From assembly GCA_963658695.1 (NCBI GenBank), contig CAVKRN010000005.1:1-64000 (forward strand): 64,000 nt of DNA, given 5' to 3'. Positions 1 to 8,357 of the stretch are shown piece after piece. The position numbers were made by a program, and so were the translations under genes. Origin of the DNA: CAG-791 sp963658695. GTDB taxonomy: Bacteria; Bacillota; Clostridia; Lachnospirales; Lachnospiraceae. Below the pieces are notes generated by a model that was not told the DNA's origin, did no database searches, and worked only from the letters and a program-made list of their open reading frames with translations. How positions within the stretch are numbered: the first letter of the stretch is position 1; each line of letters opens with the position of its first letter.

Positions 1-172
1 CCGGATTTGCGCTGCGAAGCAGCAAATTCCTTTGCAAATCCGTGCGATCCACCGGCGACGTGGCCTGAATAAGCTGTAACGATTAAAATCTCTATCGCAA
101 TGACACAAGAAAAGCTGTGGCCCACGCACATATACGCAAACCGCAGCTCTTGTTGTATCTATTCCGGTGCGA
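1..172. other. intergenic left edge, no gene seen
   Basis: No coding frame with a ribosome binding site is visible between the window edge and the end of the kinase gene. Positions 2-10 and 34-42 form a 9-bp inverted repeat around a smaller palindrome at 11-23, so the stretch can fold as a hairpin. It lacks a clear run of T on either strand. It could be the tail of an intergenic repeat or a weak terminator. Confidence 0.4.
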
Positions 173-2581
173 CTACGACTCCGGTGTAAATGTCAGCTGT
201 CTGGTAACCACTCTCTGACCGCCCACAGCATCCGCTGCCTGTGAGGAATAGCTCATCTGAAGAGTTCCTGTCGCGCTGGTGATTCCGGTAAAGCTGGCCG
301 GAATCGGAAATGCCGTTGTTGTCGTATTTAAAAGTGTCTGTCCATCGCCGGTTATGATGACAACGTAAACCTGCATCCCCGCCGTATAATCCGGCGCTTC
401 CTCAGCTGTCGGAGCGGTAATCTCCGTCGAGTAGGAGTAGGTCGACGGCTGTGCCTGTGCGAGGGTTCCAATGGAAAGATCCACTTTTGTATCCGCATCC
501 ACATAGGTATCTGCCTTAATGCTCTGGGCAATAACAAGTCCGTCCTTTGTGGCATCGTCGGTCTCGACCTTTGTGGTTGTTCCCAGCTGCAGGTTGTTCT
601 CCGTGAGAATGGCCATTGCCTCTTCACTGGTAATCCCTGTCACATTGGGCACCTGTACCTGTTCGTCGCCGCCCTTTCCCGTACTGATGGTGATGGTAAT
701 GGCGGTTTCGGTCGGAACCTTCGTTCCGGCCTCCGGAGACTGGGCCATAACCAGTCCCTTCTCCACCTCACTGCTGTCGCCGTCCTGCACTGTAATGCTG
801 CTGAACTGACTCTGCTTGAGCTTGACAATCGCTTCCGCACGGCTAAGTCCCATGACATCCGGGATCTCCACGCCGCTTTGCCCCGTGCTGACCGTCAGAA
901 TCACACTGGATCCCAGCTCCACCTGATCTCCTGCACTTAAGACTGTGCCATTCTGATCTGCAGCAGAGATCACGACTCCCGAATCCACTGTGGACGATTC
1001 CTGATAGGTAACCTCCGGTATCAGCCCCAGCGAATTCAAGGTATTCTTCAGTGTCTCCGCATCCTGTCCCACAATCTCGGGAAGCGTGATGCTGTTCTCC
1101 GTAGAAGCCTCTGCCGCTTTCTCACTTCCAAGGGAAAGAAGTCCCAGCTTGTCCGCTGCGAAGAGAATGATGACAATGCCGATGATGGCCGCTGCCAGAA
1201 CGGACAAAATGGTGACTCTGCGTTCCTTTTTCGGATCGTACCGGTCTGCATACCGATCATCCTCATAGGAATCGAAGTGACCGGAATTCTTGCGAAGGGG
1301 TTCATCGATGCGTTCCTGCCGCCTTCCATTACGTCGTCCTGTATTCTGCCGCCGGTCGTAATCGGTATACCTGTCCTCTCGCGGCTCGGAATAGCTGCTG
1401 CGCCGCGGCTGTTCCTCATACGTATTCGGATATCCCTCTGCTGCATAGGCATCCTCGCGGGTATACGGCTCTGCATACACCGCTCCATCCTCCGTGCCAG
1501 AAGCCGGTTCTTCATAGACATCCGCCGAAGCTCTACCTGCCGCTGCAGATTCGTACACCGGATCCGCCTCGTAGGTCTGCTGTGCCGCGTACGTCGGCGC
1601 CGCGTAAGGCTCCGCCGCTACGTATGACTCTTCTGCCGGTTCCTGATACGAAAGATCACCGCTCCTTGCAGCACGCCTTCGGATTTCCGACTGCTCCGCC
1701 GGTGCTGCCATCCTGGTAGCGCCGTCCTCGTCCGGATTGATTACCTTTACAAAATCATCATCCGGATGGATCAGCGACTGCTTCAGATCCGCAATCAGCT
1801 CAGTCATGTTCTGATACCGCCGATCCGGACTCTTCTCACAGCACTTCAATACAATCTGTTCCACGCTGACAGGGATATCCGGAATAAATTCTCTAGGTGA
1901 GGGCATTGGAGACTGGATGTGCTTAATGGCAATAGCCACTGTCGTCTCTCCGTTGAACGGAACACGCCCCGTCAGCATTTCGAACAGGCTGATACCAAGC
2001 GAATACACATCGCTTCGCTCATCGGAGTACCCGCCTCTTGCCTGTTCCGGCGAGGTATAGTGCACCGACCCCATGACATTTGATGTGATGGTGTTGGAGG
2101 TAGCTGCCTTGGCGATACCAAAGTCTGTCACCTTCACCTTTCCATCTCTGGATATCATAATATTCTGTGGCTTCACATCCCGGTGGATGACGTGATTGGC
2201 ATGCGCCGCCTGCAGTCCCATGGAGACCTGAATGGCAATACTGATGGCCTCCTTTGTCGTAAGCCGTGACTTCTTTTCAATATATTTTTTAAGGGTGATA
2301 CCGTCCACGTACTCCATGACAATGTAGTACATGCCCTTTTCCTCACCTACATCGTATACATTGACGATGTTGGGGTGCATCAGCCCTGCTGCCGCCTGCG
2401 CCTCCACACGGAATTTCGAAACAAAATTAGCATTGTCCGAGAACTCCTGCTTGAGTACCTTTATCGCGACAGTTCGATTTAATTTGTGATCCTTTGCTCT
2501 ATATACAACGGACATTCCGCCGGTGCCGGTTTTCTCAAGCACCTCATAGCGATCCGCAATCAGCATACCGGTCTTTACCAT
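173..2581 (-). CDS. prkC: PASTA-domain Ser/Thr protein kinase (PrkC/Stk type)
   Basis: This is a membrane-anchored eukaryotic-like kinase that senses cell-wall fragments and phosphorylates division, wall and translation targets. Residues 1-270 are the kinase domain: glycine loop GTGGMS near 19-24, catalytic Lys41, helix-C Glu60, HRD at 133-135 and DFG at 153-155. Residues 280-455 are a Tyr/Glu/Arg-rich cytoplasmic linker of low complexity. One membrane helix lies near 456-477. Three PASTA repeats follow, starting near residues 498, 573 and 645 with the PEIVG, PDVMG and PNVTG signatures, then a tail of about 100 residues. The PP2C phosphatase gene is 14 bp upstream, the standard kinase/phosphatase pair. 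The 802-residue length is long for the family because of the linker and tail. Confidence 0.95.
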   Translation of the reverse strand: MVKTGMLIADRYEVLEKTGTGGMSVVYRAKDHKLNRTVAIKVLKQEFSDNANFVSKFRVEAQAAAGLMHPNIVNVYDVGEEKGMYYIVMEYVDGITLKKYIEKKSRLTTKEAISIAIQVSMGLQAAHANHVIHRDVKPQNIMISRDGKVKVTDFGIAKAATSNTITSNVMGSVHYTSPEQARGGYSDERSDVYSLGISLFEMLTGRVPFNGETTVAIAIKHIQSPMPSPREFIPDIPVSVEQIVLKCCEKSPDRRYQNMTELIADLKQSLIHPDDDFVKVINPDEDGATRMAAPAEQSEIRRRAARSGDLSYQEPAEESYVAAEPYAAPTYAAQQTYEADPVYESAAAGRASADVYEEPASGTEDGAVYAEPYTREDAYAAEGYPNTYEEQPRRSSYSEPREDRYTDYDRRQNTGRRNGRRQERIDEPLRKNSGHFDSYEDDRYADRYDPKKERRVTILSVLAAAIIGIVIILFAADKLGLLSLGSEKAAEASTENSITLPEIVGQDAETLKNTLNSLGLIPEVTYQESSTVDSGVVISAADQNGTVLSAGDQVELGSSVILTVSTGQSGVEIPDVMGLSRAEAIVKLKQSQFSSITVQDGDSSEVEKGLVMAQSPEAGTKVPTETAITITISTGKGGDEQVQVPNVTGITSEEAMAILTENNLQLGTTTKVETDDATKDGLVIAQSIKADTYVDADTKVDLSIGTLAQAQPSTYSYSTEITAPTAEEAPDYTAGMQVYVVIITGDGQTLLNTTTTAFPIPASFTGITSATGTLQMSYSSQAADAVGGQRVVTRQLTFTPES

Positions 2582-2595
2582 GTAGCAATCTCCTG

Positions 2596-3318
2596 TCAGG
2601 CAGCAATCAAAATGACGGAAATGTTATCCAGTCCGCCTCCCTGATTGGCTGCAGCAACCAGCGCTCTTGCCTTCGACTCCAATGAATCATTCTCACAGAG
2701 AATTCGGTAAATATCCTCATCCTCCACCATATTCGTAAGGCCGTCCGAACACATCAGTACAATGTCGTCCTCTTCCAGTCTGGTGGTAAAGAAGTCGACA
2801 TCCAGGTATTCCTCAGCTCCCACAGCCCTCGTTATGACATTCTTATCCGGATGATTCCGTGCCTTTTTGGCGTCGAGACTCCCGGCCAGTACCATTTCCT
2901 CTACCAGCGAATGGTCCACCGTGATCTGACGGATTCCATCTCTTCCTGCAATGTACAAACGGCTGTCACCTACGTTGGCCGTATGAAGAACACCGTCTGT
3001 TACGCAGGCAGCCACCACCGTGGTTCCGCACCCATACAGATCCTCTCGCATGCTGGCTGTCGCATGAAGATTCAAATTCACCGCATGCAGCGAATCTCCC
3101 AGAATCTCCATAACCGTTGTCTTATGACTGGCCGCGGATAGTCGCAGCGTCTCACGCACCGTGAACCGCGAAGCATAATCGCCGGCCCTGTGTCCGCCCA
3201 TGCCATCGGCCAAAAGGTACAGATTAGGCAGATGTCCCACGCTTTCATCGGATGCGCAGACAAAATCCTGATTCATTTTTCTTCGTCTGCCAATATCGGT
3301 AATGGAAAAAGAATGCAT
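2596..3318 (-). CDS. stp: PP2C-family Ser/Thr phosphatase (Stp/PrpC)
   Basis: This metal-dependent phosphatase reverses phosphorylation by the adjacent PASTA kinase. The protein of 240 residues shows the PP2C metal ligands in order: DGMGGH in the N-terminal half, SDGLTNMV in the C-terminal half and the closing DNISVI. The frame is open further upstream. I chose the ATG at 3318 because it begins MHSFSITDIG, aligned with the family start, and is preceded by an AGAGG box; the longer start would also overlap the end of rlmN. The stop is 14 bp before the kinase ATG, so the two genes are almost certainly cotranscribed. Confidence 0.93.
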   Translation of the reverse strand: MHSFSITDIGRRRKMNQDFVCASDESVGHLPNLYLLADGMGGHRAGDYASRFTVRETLRLSAASHKTTVMEILGDSLHAVNLNLHATASMREDLYGCGTTVVAACVTDGVLHTANVGDSRLYIAGRDGIRQITVDHSLVEEMVLAGSLDAKKARNHPDKNVITRAVGAEEYLDVDFFTTRLEEDDIVLMCSDGLTNMVEDEDIYRILCENDSLESKARALVAAANQGGGLDNISVILIAA

Positions 3319-3332
3319 TCCTTCCCATCCTC

Positions 3333-4391
3333 TCAGTCTGTCTGTTCTTTGATATGCCGGTGTCGCAGCTGTCCGCATGCGCCGTCAATATCCCGTCCTA
3401 ACACTCTCCTTATACTAACATTTATTCCATGTTTTTCAAGCTTGCCGCAGAAGGCCTGCACGGCCGACAGATCAGGCTGCTCAAACTCCCGCTCCCTCAC
3501 CGGATTCACCGGAATCAGGTTAACATGCGCCTCCACCTGCCTTGCCAGTGCTGCCAGCTCGGCGGCATCTGTCGCGCTGTCATTGACGCCGCGAATCAAG
3601 CTGTATTCAAAGGTCACACGCCGACCGGTTTCGTTCAGATACGCCTTGCAGGCCGCCATGCACTGCTCCACCGAATACTGATTGGCAATCGGCATGATCC
3701 GCTTTCGCTTTTCGTCTGTCGTCGCATGAAGCGAGAGAGCAAGTGTAATGGAGAGCTTTTCCTTCGCCAGATCATAAATCCTGGGAACAATGCCGCAGGT
3801 GCTGACCGTCACATTCCGCATCGACAGATTCCTTCCGTTTTCATCCGTAAGCATACGCAGGAAGGTAAGAAGATTGTCATAATTGTCCAGCGGCTCTCCG
3901 GTCCCCATCACAACCACATGGGAAACCGGCTCTCCGGTTACTCTTCCGATGGTATAAATCTCCTCCAGAATTTCTCCGGGAAGAAGGTTCCTGCGCAGAC
4001 CATCCAGTGTAGATGCACAGAACCGGCACCCCATCCGGCACCCCACCTGCGAAGAAACGCAGATGCTGTTGCCGAACTTGTACTTCATAAAAACGCTTTC
4101 AATGGTCTCCCCATCCGGCAAGGCAAACAAAAACTTCTGCGTGCCGTCCAATGCAGAAATCTGATGGTCCAGCACCAGAAGCTTTGTCATGGAATAATTC
4201 TCCGACAGCCATTGCTTGAAAGCTGCCGGGAGATTGGTCATTTCCTCATAGCTTTGTGCCTGCTGCACGTGAAGCCAGCGGTAGAGCTGCGCGGCGCGGA
4301 ATTTCGGAAAGCCGGCCGCCGTCAGCTCCTTTGTCAGCTGCGCAAGCGGACGCGACTTGATATCCGGTTTGACATTGTTACACGCTTCCAT
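3333..4391 (-). CDS. rlmN: 23S rRNA A2503 / tRNA A37 C2-methyltransferase RlmN
   Basis: This radical SAM enzyme methylates C2 of A2503 in 23S rRNA and A37 in some tRNAs. The 352-residue protein has the cluster motif CRMGCRFC (C-x3-C-x2-C) and the glycine-rich SAM-binding GTGEPL. Two further cysteines match the catalytic pair known from the family: one inside VSTCGIVP and one near the C-terminus in GACGQL, the position of the methyl-carrying residue. It lies between rsmB and stp with short gaps, the usual Clostridia order. Nothing looks truncated. Confidence 0.96.
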   Translation of the reverse strand: MEACNNVKPDIKSRPLAQLTKELTAAGFPKFRAAQLYRWLHVQQAQSYEEMTNLPAAFKQWLSENYSMTKLLVLDHQISALDGTQKFLFALPDGETIESVFMKYKFGNSICVSSQVGCRMGCRFCASTLDGLRRNLLPGEILEEIYTIGRVTGEPVSHVVVMGTGEPLDNYDNLLTFLRMLTDENGRNLSMRNVTVSTCGIVPRIYDLAKEKLSITLALSLHATTDEKRKRIMPIANQYSVEQCMAACKAYLNETGRRVTFEYSLIRGVNDSATDAAELAALARQVEAHVNLIPVNPVREREFEQPDLSAVQAFCGKLEKHGINVSIRRVLGRDIDGACGQLRHRHIKEQTD

Positions 4392-4409
4392 TTCCGTGGT
4401 CTTCCTTTC

Positions 4410-5969
4410 CTATTGCACCGGCTTCCGGAATCTGGCCATGAAAAAGCCGTCCGTCCCGTGAATATCCGGGAAAAGCTGTATGCAGTTTTTCTCAATTCCC
4501 GGGAAATCTGCCGGAAGATAGCGCGTTAGGTCCTCCGGAATCAGTCCCATCTTCTTCTCCAGATACTCTGCCATCTTCTCATTCTCCTGCCGATTGATAG
4601 TACAGGTAGAATAAACAAGAACGCCGCCGGGCTTTAAAACGGTGGCCGCGTTAGCCGCTATTTTCTTCTGGAGTGTAATCAGGGAACGGAGCTTTTGCGG
4701 CGTCACGTTATACTTTATGTCTCGCTTGCGTGTCATAACGCCAAGTCCCGAGCACGGAACATCGCACAAAACCAGATCCGCCTTTCCCCGAAGATCTTCT
4801 CTTGGGTTGGAAGCATCATTTTCTTCCACAAGCACATTGTGAAGCTTCATCCTTCCAAGGCCGGAGCGAATGCGATCCGTCTTGTCCCTTGCCAGGTCAT
4901 AGGCATGAACCGTTCCGTCCGGCAAACACGCAGCTGCCAGCATGGATTTTCCTCCCGGTGCTGCGCAAAGATCGTATACCTGTACGGCTCCCTCCAGGTC
5001 CTTTCCCGGCCCCGCGATCCCTGCCGCGTAAGCAACCAACTGACTGGACTCGTCCTGTACCGTCCATTTTCCTTCCGCAAACCCGGGGAGCCCGGAAAGT
5101 CCCGGTACGTGCCGGAGCAGATACGCATCCCCCGCCCATTTTCCGGGAGTAACCTCTACGCCTGCACCCTTCAGCGCTGCGACGGCCGCTCCCTTTTCTT
5201 CGGAAGAAAGCCTAGGATCCAGCCGTATGCACACCGGACGAATCTCCATCATCGAACGACACAAGGGCTCCAGCCGCTCTTCTCCCAGCTGCTCCTTCCA
5301 TAGCTCCAGGATCGAACGCGGAATAGAATACAGCCGCTCGAGCTGTGTCAGTGCATCTGCATCCTGCGCATCCACGGCTGCCCCTTTCTCTTCCATGGGT
5401 GCCGTCTTCCTGCCGGCGTCCGTGCGCTTGCCGGCCACCACTACGACTGCGCTGCTGGGTCTTGTGCGAACCGCCTTCGGGACCGGCTTTGCCGGAATAT
5501 ATTCCCGCCCTTCCCGGACAGCAGCAGCCTTTTCCCGGCATACACCGCGGAGAATTCCATTGACAAATCCGGCCGCCTGCGCCATTTTCTTCCGCTTGCA
5601 GATTCTCACTGCTTCACTGCAGGCCGCATAATCCGGCACGCTGTCCATATAGAAAATCTGATACAGGCTCATGCGCAGCAGGCACCGAACCTGCGGCTTG
5701 ATGCGAATTTCCCGGTCCTTGACATGATTCTGAATCACGGTGTCCAGTTCGATTTCCCGTTCGATGGTTCCTTCGGTTAGCCGCTTGATGAACGCCCGCT
5801 GTGATACCGGAAGATCCGCATACCGATCCTGCGTCCGTTTCAGCAGAACATTGATGTACGTCCCATGCAGCTCATGGTCCGTCAGAATCATCCAGACCAG
5901 CTCCCGCAGGTTCACCTGCGCCGTCTTTGTCCTATGCTCGCTTTTCTCTGCCGTTTTCTCGTTTCCCAC
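4410..5969 (-). CDS. rsmB: 16S rRNA m5C967 methyltransferase RsmB
   Basis: It methylates C967 of 16S rRNA. An N-terminal NusB-like helical domain (first ~130 residues) is followed by the Rossmann methyltransferase with DLCAAPGGKS (SAM binding), DVPCSGLG and STCTINRQENE (catalytic cysteines). Between the domains lies an extra linker of about 60 residues rich in Ala, Arg, Val and Lys. This explains a length near 520 residues where about 440 is usual. The frame reaches upstream to a TTG/ATG at 5990/5987, but neither has a Shine-Dalgarno sequence. The GTG at 5969 follows AAGGAAG with a 6-nt gap and is preferred. Confidence 0.9.
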   Translation of the reverse strand: MGNEKTAEKSEHRTKTAQVNLRELVWMILTDHELHGTYINVLLKRTQDRYADLPVSQRAFIKRLTEGTIEREIELDTVIQNHVKDREIRIKPQVRCLLRMSLYQIFYMDSVPDYAACSEAVRICKRKKMAQAAGFVNGILRGVCREKAAAVREGREYIPAKPVPKAVRTRPSSAVVVVAGKRTDAGRKTAPMEEKGAAVDAQDADALTQLERLYSIPRSILELWKEQLGEERLEPLCRSMMEIRPVCIRLDPRLSSEEKGAAVAALKGAGVEVTPGKWAGDAYLLRHVPGLSGLPGFAEGKWTVQDESSQLVAYAAGIAGPGKDLEGAVQVYDLCAAPGGKSMLAAACLPDGTVHAYDLARDKTDRIRSGLGRMKLHNVLVEENDASNPREDLRGKADLVLCDVPCSGLGVMTRKRDIKYNVTPQKLRSLITLQKKIAANAATVLKPGGVLVYSTCTINRQENEKMAEYLEKKMGLIPEDLTRYLPADFPGIEKNCIQLFPDIHGTDGFFMARFRKPVQ

Positions 5970-6018
5970 CGTATACTTCCTTCTCATCAATCGCTACTGC
6001 ATGCACCTGTCGTCGCCT

Positions 6019-6046
6019 TACATCGATTTTTAAATACCCGGCCCAA
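6019..6046 (-). repeat. 28-bp intergenic repeat, copy 1
   Basis: This 28-bp AT-rich sequence upstream of rsmB recurs at 48410-48437 with 26 of 28 identical bases, in the same orientation relative to the downstream minus-strand gene. The core reads TACATCGATTTTTAAATA on the plus strand. I see no coding role. It may be a shared regulatory site or the end of a small mobile repeat. Confidence 0.6.
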
Positions 6047-6059
6047 TGCACTGCAACCA

Positions 6060-6779
6060 TCAATCATCTCGACGGTTATTACTTCTTGAGAGCAGCACCA
6101 GACGTAGCAGCTGCAGAATCGAAGCCGCTGCCGCTGCCACATAGGTCAGTGCCGCCGCCCGCAGAACTGCTCTTGCCTTCCGGTTTTCATCCGTTCCCAG
6201 AATCCCGTACTGCTCCAGCATCACCAGCGCTCTTCTGGACGCATTGAATTCCACCGGCAGCGTAACAATCTGAAACAACACGCCCGCAGAGAACAGTACA
6301 ATTCCTATGGTTGTAAATGTCTGTGACAAACCAAGGATCAGACTCAGCATCACAATCCAGATTCCGGCATTGGAGCCAAAATTAGCCACCGGCACCAAGG
6401 CAGTCCGAATCTGCAGCGGCACATACCCCTGTTCATGCTGCATCACATGTCCGCATTCATGCGCCGCTACGCCAAGCGCTGCCACGGAGCGCGACCTATA
6501 CACCGAATCCGAGAGGTTTACCACCTGCTTTGACGGGTCATAGTGATCCGTAAGATCTCCGGACACATGCTGTACCGACACGTTATAAACACCGTTTCGT
6601 CGCAGAATCTCCTGCGCTACCTCCGCTCCTGTCATGCCGCAGGCCGCGGCTACTCTGGAATACCTTCGATAGGCGGATCGAATGCGCATGCTGGCTGCAA
6701 GGCACAGGAGCGCTCCGATGACCACCAGAATCATTGTGTAGTCGTAATAGTAATATCCATAGCCATAACCATAATCCAT
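6060..6779 (-). CDS. YugP-type neutral zinc metallopeptidase, membrane protein
   Basis: This is a predicted integral membrane zinc protease of the YugP/DUF2268-like neutral peptidase family; its substrates are not known. The 239-residue protein opens with a Gly/Tyr-rich stretch and a first membrane helix (~residues 13-30). The zinc-binding motif HECGH lies near residue 108, followed by MQHEQGY, and two to three hydrophobic segments occupy the C-terminal half. The ATG at 6779 has a good GGGGAGG box. It stands between fmt and rsmB, an arrangement common in Clostridia, where the gene is carried along with the translation-quality cluster. Confidence 0.9.
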   Translation of the reverse strand: MDYGYGYGYYYYDYTMILVVIGALLCLAASMRIRSAYRRYSRVAAACGMTGAEVAQEILRRNGVYNVSVQHVSGDLTDHYDPSKQVVNLSDSVYRSRSVAALGVAAHECGHVMQHEQGYVPLQIRTALVPVANFGSNAGIWIVMLSLILGLSQTFTTIGIVLFSAGVLFQIVTLPVEFNASRRALVMLEQYGILGTDENRKARAVLRAAALTYVAAAAASILQLLRLVLLSRSNNRRDD

Positions 6780-6809
6780 GATAAGCCTCCCCTTCCAAGT
6801 TCCGGTACG

Positions 6810-7793
6810 TTACTGCTCAGACGCCAGTACTTCCCCCGGTTGGATTCGACACCCCATCAACAGCGCAGCTGCCGGCATTCTCTTTTTGCCCTCCAGCTGC
6901 AGATCCTCCAGTGCCAAAACGCCATTGCCTGTCTGTACCCAGAACCGGTTCTTTGCCGCAGCGATTACCGTTCCGGGTCCGGCATTTGGCAGATCGTTTG
7001 CATCGCATGCAGAAGTCTTTGCTTCCAGCTCGGATTCCGACACCGCCGAGGCCATCCAGATTTTCAAAAGCTTGCCGTTCCAATGGGTATAGGCACTGGG
7101 CCACGGATTCATGCCGCGTACGAGCCGGCTGATGGACTCTGCGCTTTGATTCCAATCGATCTGTCCCATTTCCTTCCGGAGCATTTTGGCATAGCAGGAC
7201 TGTTCATTGTCCTGGGGAACCGGTGTGACCTTTCCCTCCTCCAAAAGGTCCAGTGTCTTTAAAAGGAGCGGGCCACCCATTTGTGAAAGCTTTTCATACA
7301 ACGAGCCGGCCGTTTCCTTCTCGTCAAGAGGTATGGACTCCTGCGTCAGAATGTCCCCTGTATCCAGGCCCTCATTCATCTGCATAATGGTATTGCCGGC
7401 TTCTTTTTCTCCGTTTAATACCGCCCATTGGATGGGTGCGGCGCCGCGGTATTTGGGCAAAAGCGATCCGTGAATATTCACACACCCGTAGCGCGGCATC
7501 TCCAGAATCTCCCGCGGAAGAATCTGACCAAAGGCTGCCACCACGAAAATATCTGCCTGCTGAGCATAGAGCCGGTCTGCTGCTTCCTTGTCCCGGATTT
7601 TCTCCGGCTGGAATACCGGTATTCCATATTCCAGTGCACATTGTTTGACATCCGATGGAGCCGGCTTTCCGCTCCTTCCCTTCGGGCGATCCGGCTGCGT
7701 CACCACCAGCGTCACCTGGTGCTTGTCCGATTCTGCCAGTGCCTTCAGCGCCGGTACTGCAAAATCCGGCGTCCCCATGAACACAATTTTCAT
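6810..7793 (-). CDS. fmt: methionyl-tRNA formyltransferase
   Basis: It transfers a formyl group from 10-formyl-THF to Met-tRNA(fMet), enabling bacterial initiation. The 327-residue protein has MGTPDFAV at the N-terminus, the folate/active-site stretch NIHGSLLPKYRGAAP with the catalytic Asn and His, and a C-terminal OB-like tRNA-binding domain. The start lies 6 bp after the def stop, and the Shine-Dalgarno AGGAG lies inside the last codons of def. This suggests translational coupling, which makes sense because Def removes the formyl group that Fmt adds. Confidence 0.97.
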   Translation of the reverse strand: MKIVFMGTPDFAVPALKALAESDKHQVTLVVTQPDRPKGRSGKPAPSDVKQCALEYGIPVFQPEKIRDKEAADRLYAQQADIFVVAAFGQILPREILEMPRYGCVNIHGSLLPKYRGAAPIQWAVLNGEKEAGNTIMQMNEGLDTGDILTQESIPLDEKETAGSLYEKLSQMGGPLLLKTLDLLEEGKVTPVPQDNEQSCYAKMLRKEMGQIDWNQSAESISRLVRGMNPWPSAYTHWNGKLLKIWMASAVSESELEAKTSACDANDLPNAGPGTVIAAAKNRFWVQTGNGVLALEDLQLEGKKRMPAAALLMGCRIQPGEVLASEQ

Positions 7794-7799
7794 ATCAGC

Positions 7800-8288
7800 C
7801 TACTCCTCGCTTTGTACAAGCTCCTCATTATCCACAAGTCCGCCCTCTGCAAGGTCCACATAAAGTTTCCCCTCCAGATGGTCAAACTCATGGCACATCG
7901 CCCGTGCCATCAGGTCCGCCCCCTCAATCTCATACTCCTCCATGTTCTCATCAAAGGCAATAGCCTTCACATAATCAGGCCTTGTCACTACGCCGGACTT
8001 GCCCGGGACGGAAAGGCACCCCTCATAGCCCGTCTGTTCTCCGGAACTTTCCACGATGACCGGATTGATAAAGACCACCGGATCGTTTCTCTCTTCGCTG
8101 ATGTCAATGACAACAATGCGCTTGAGAATACCAACCTGCGGCGCCGCCAATCCGACTCCATTGGCCTCATACATGGTCTCCAGCATATTCTGAATCAGCT
8201 CCCGGATCCGGGGCGTCACTTCCTTTACTTCTTTTGCTTTCTTATTCAGAATCGGGTCTCCGATTTCACGAATGGTCAATAATGCCAT
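7800..8288 (-). CDS. def: peptide deformylase
   Basis: This Fe/Zn enzyme removes the N-formyl group from nascent proteins. All three signature motifs are present in order: GVGLAAPQVG, EGCLSVPG (metal-ligand Cys) and CHEFDHLEG (HExxH with two His ligands). The 162-residue length is normal, with a short acidic tail. The ATG at 8288 follows AAAGG at a suitable distance. It is upstream of fmt in the same operon and 69 bp downstream of priA. Confidence 0.97.
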   Translation of the reverse strand: MALLTIREIGDPILNKKAKEVKEVTPRIRELIQNMLETMYEANGVGLAAPQVGILKRIVVIDISEERNDPVVFINPVIVESSGEQTGYEGCLSVPGKSGVVTRPDYVKAIAFDENMEEYEIEGADLMARAMCHEFDHLEGKLYVDLAEGGLVDNEELVQSEE

Positions 8289-8357
8289 AGTCTTACTGCC
8301 TTTCTTTTATTTAGAAAACTTATGAATGAAAACAAATGCTACTTAATCATTTGCCGA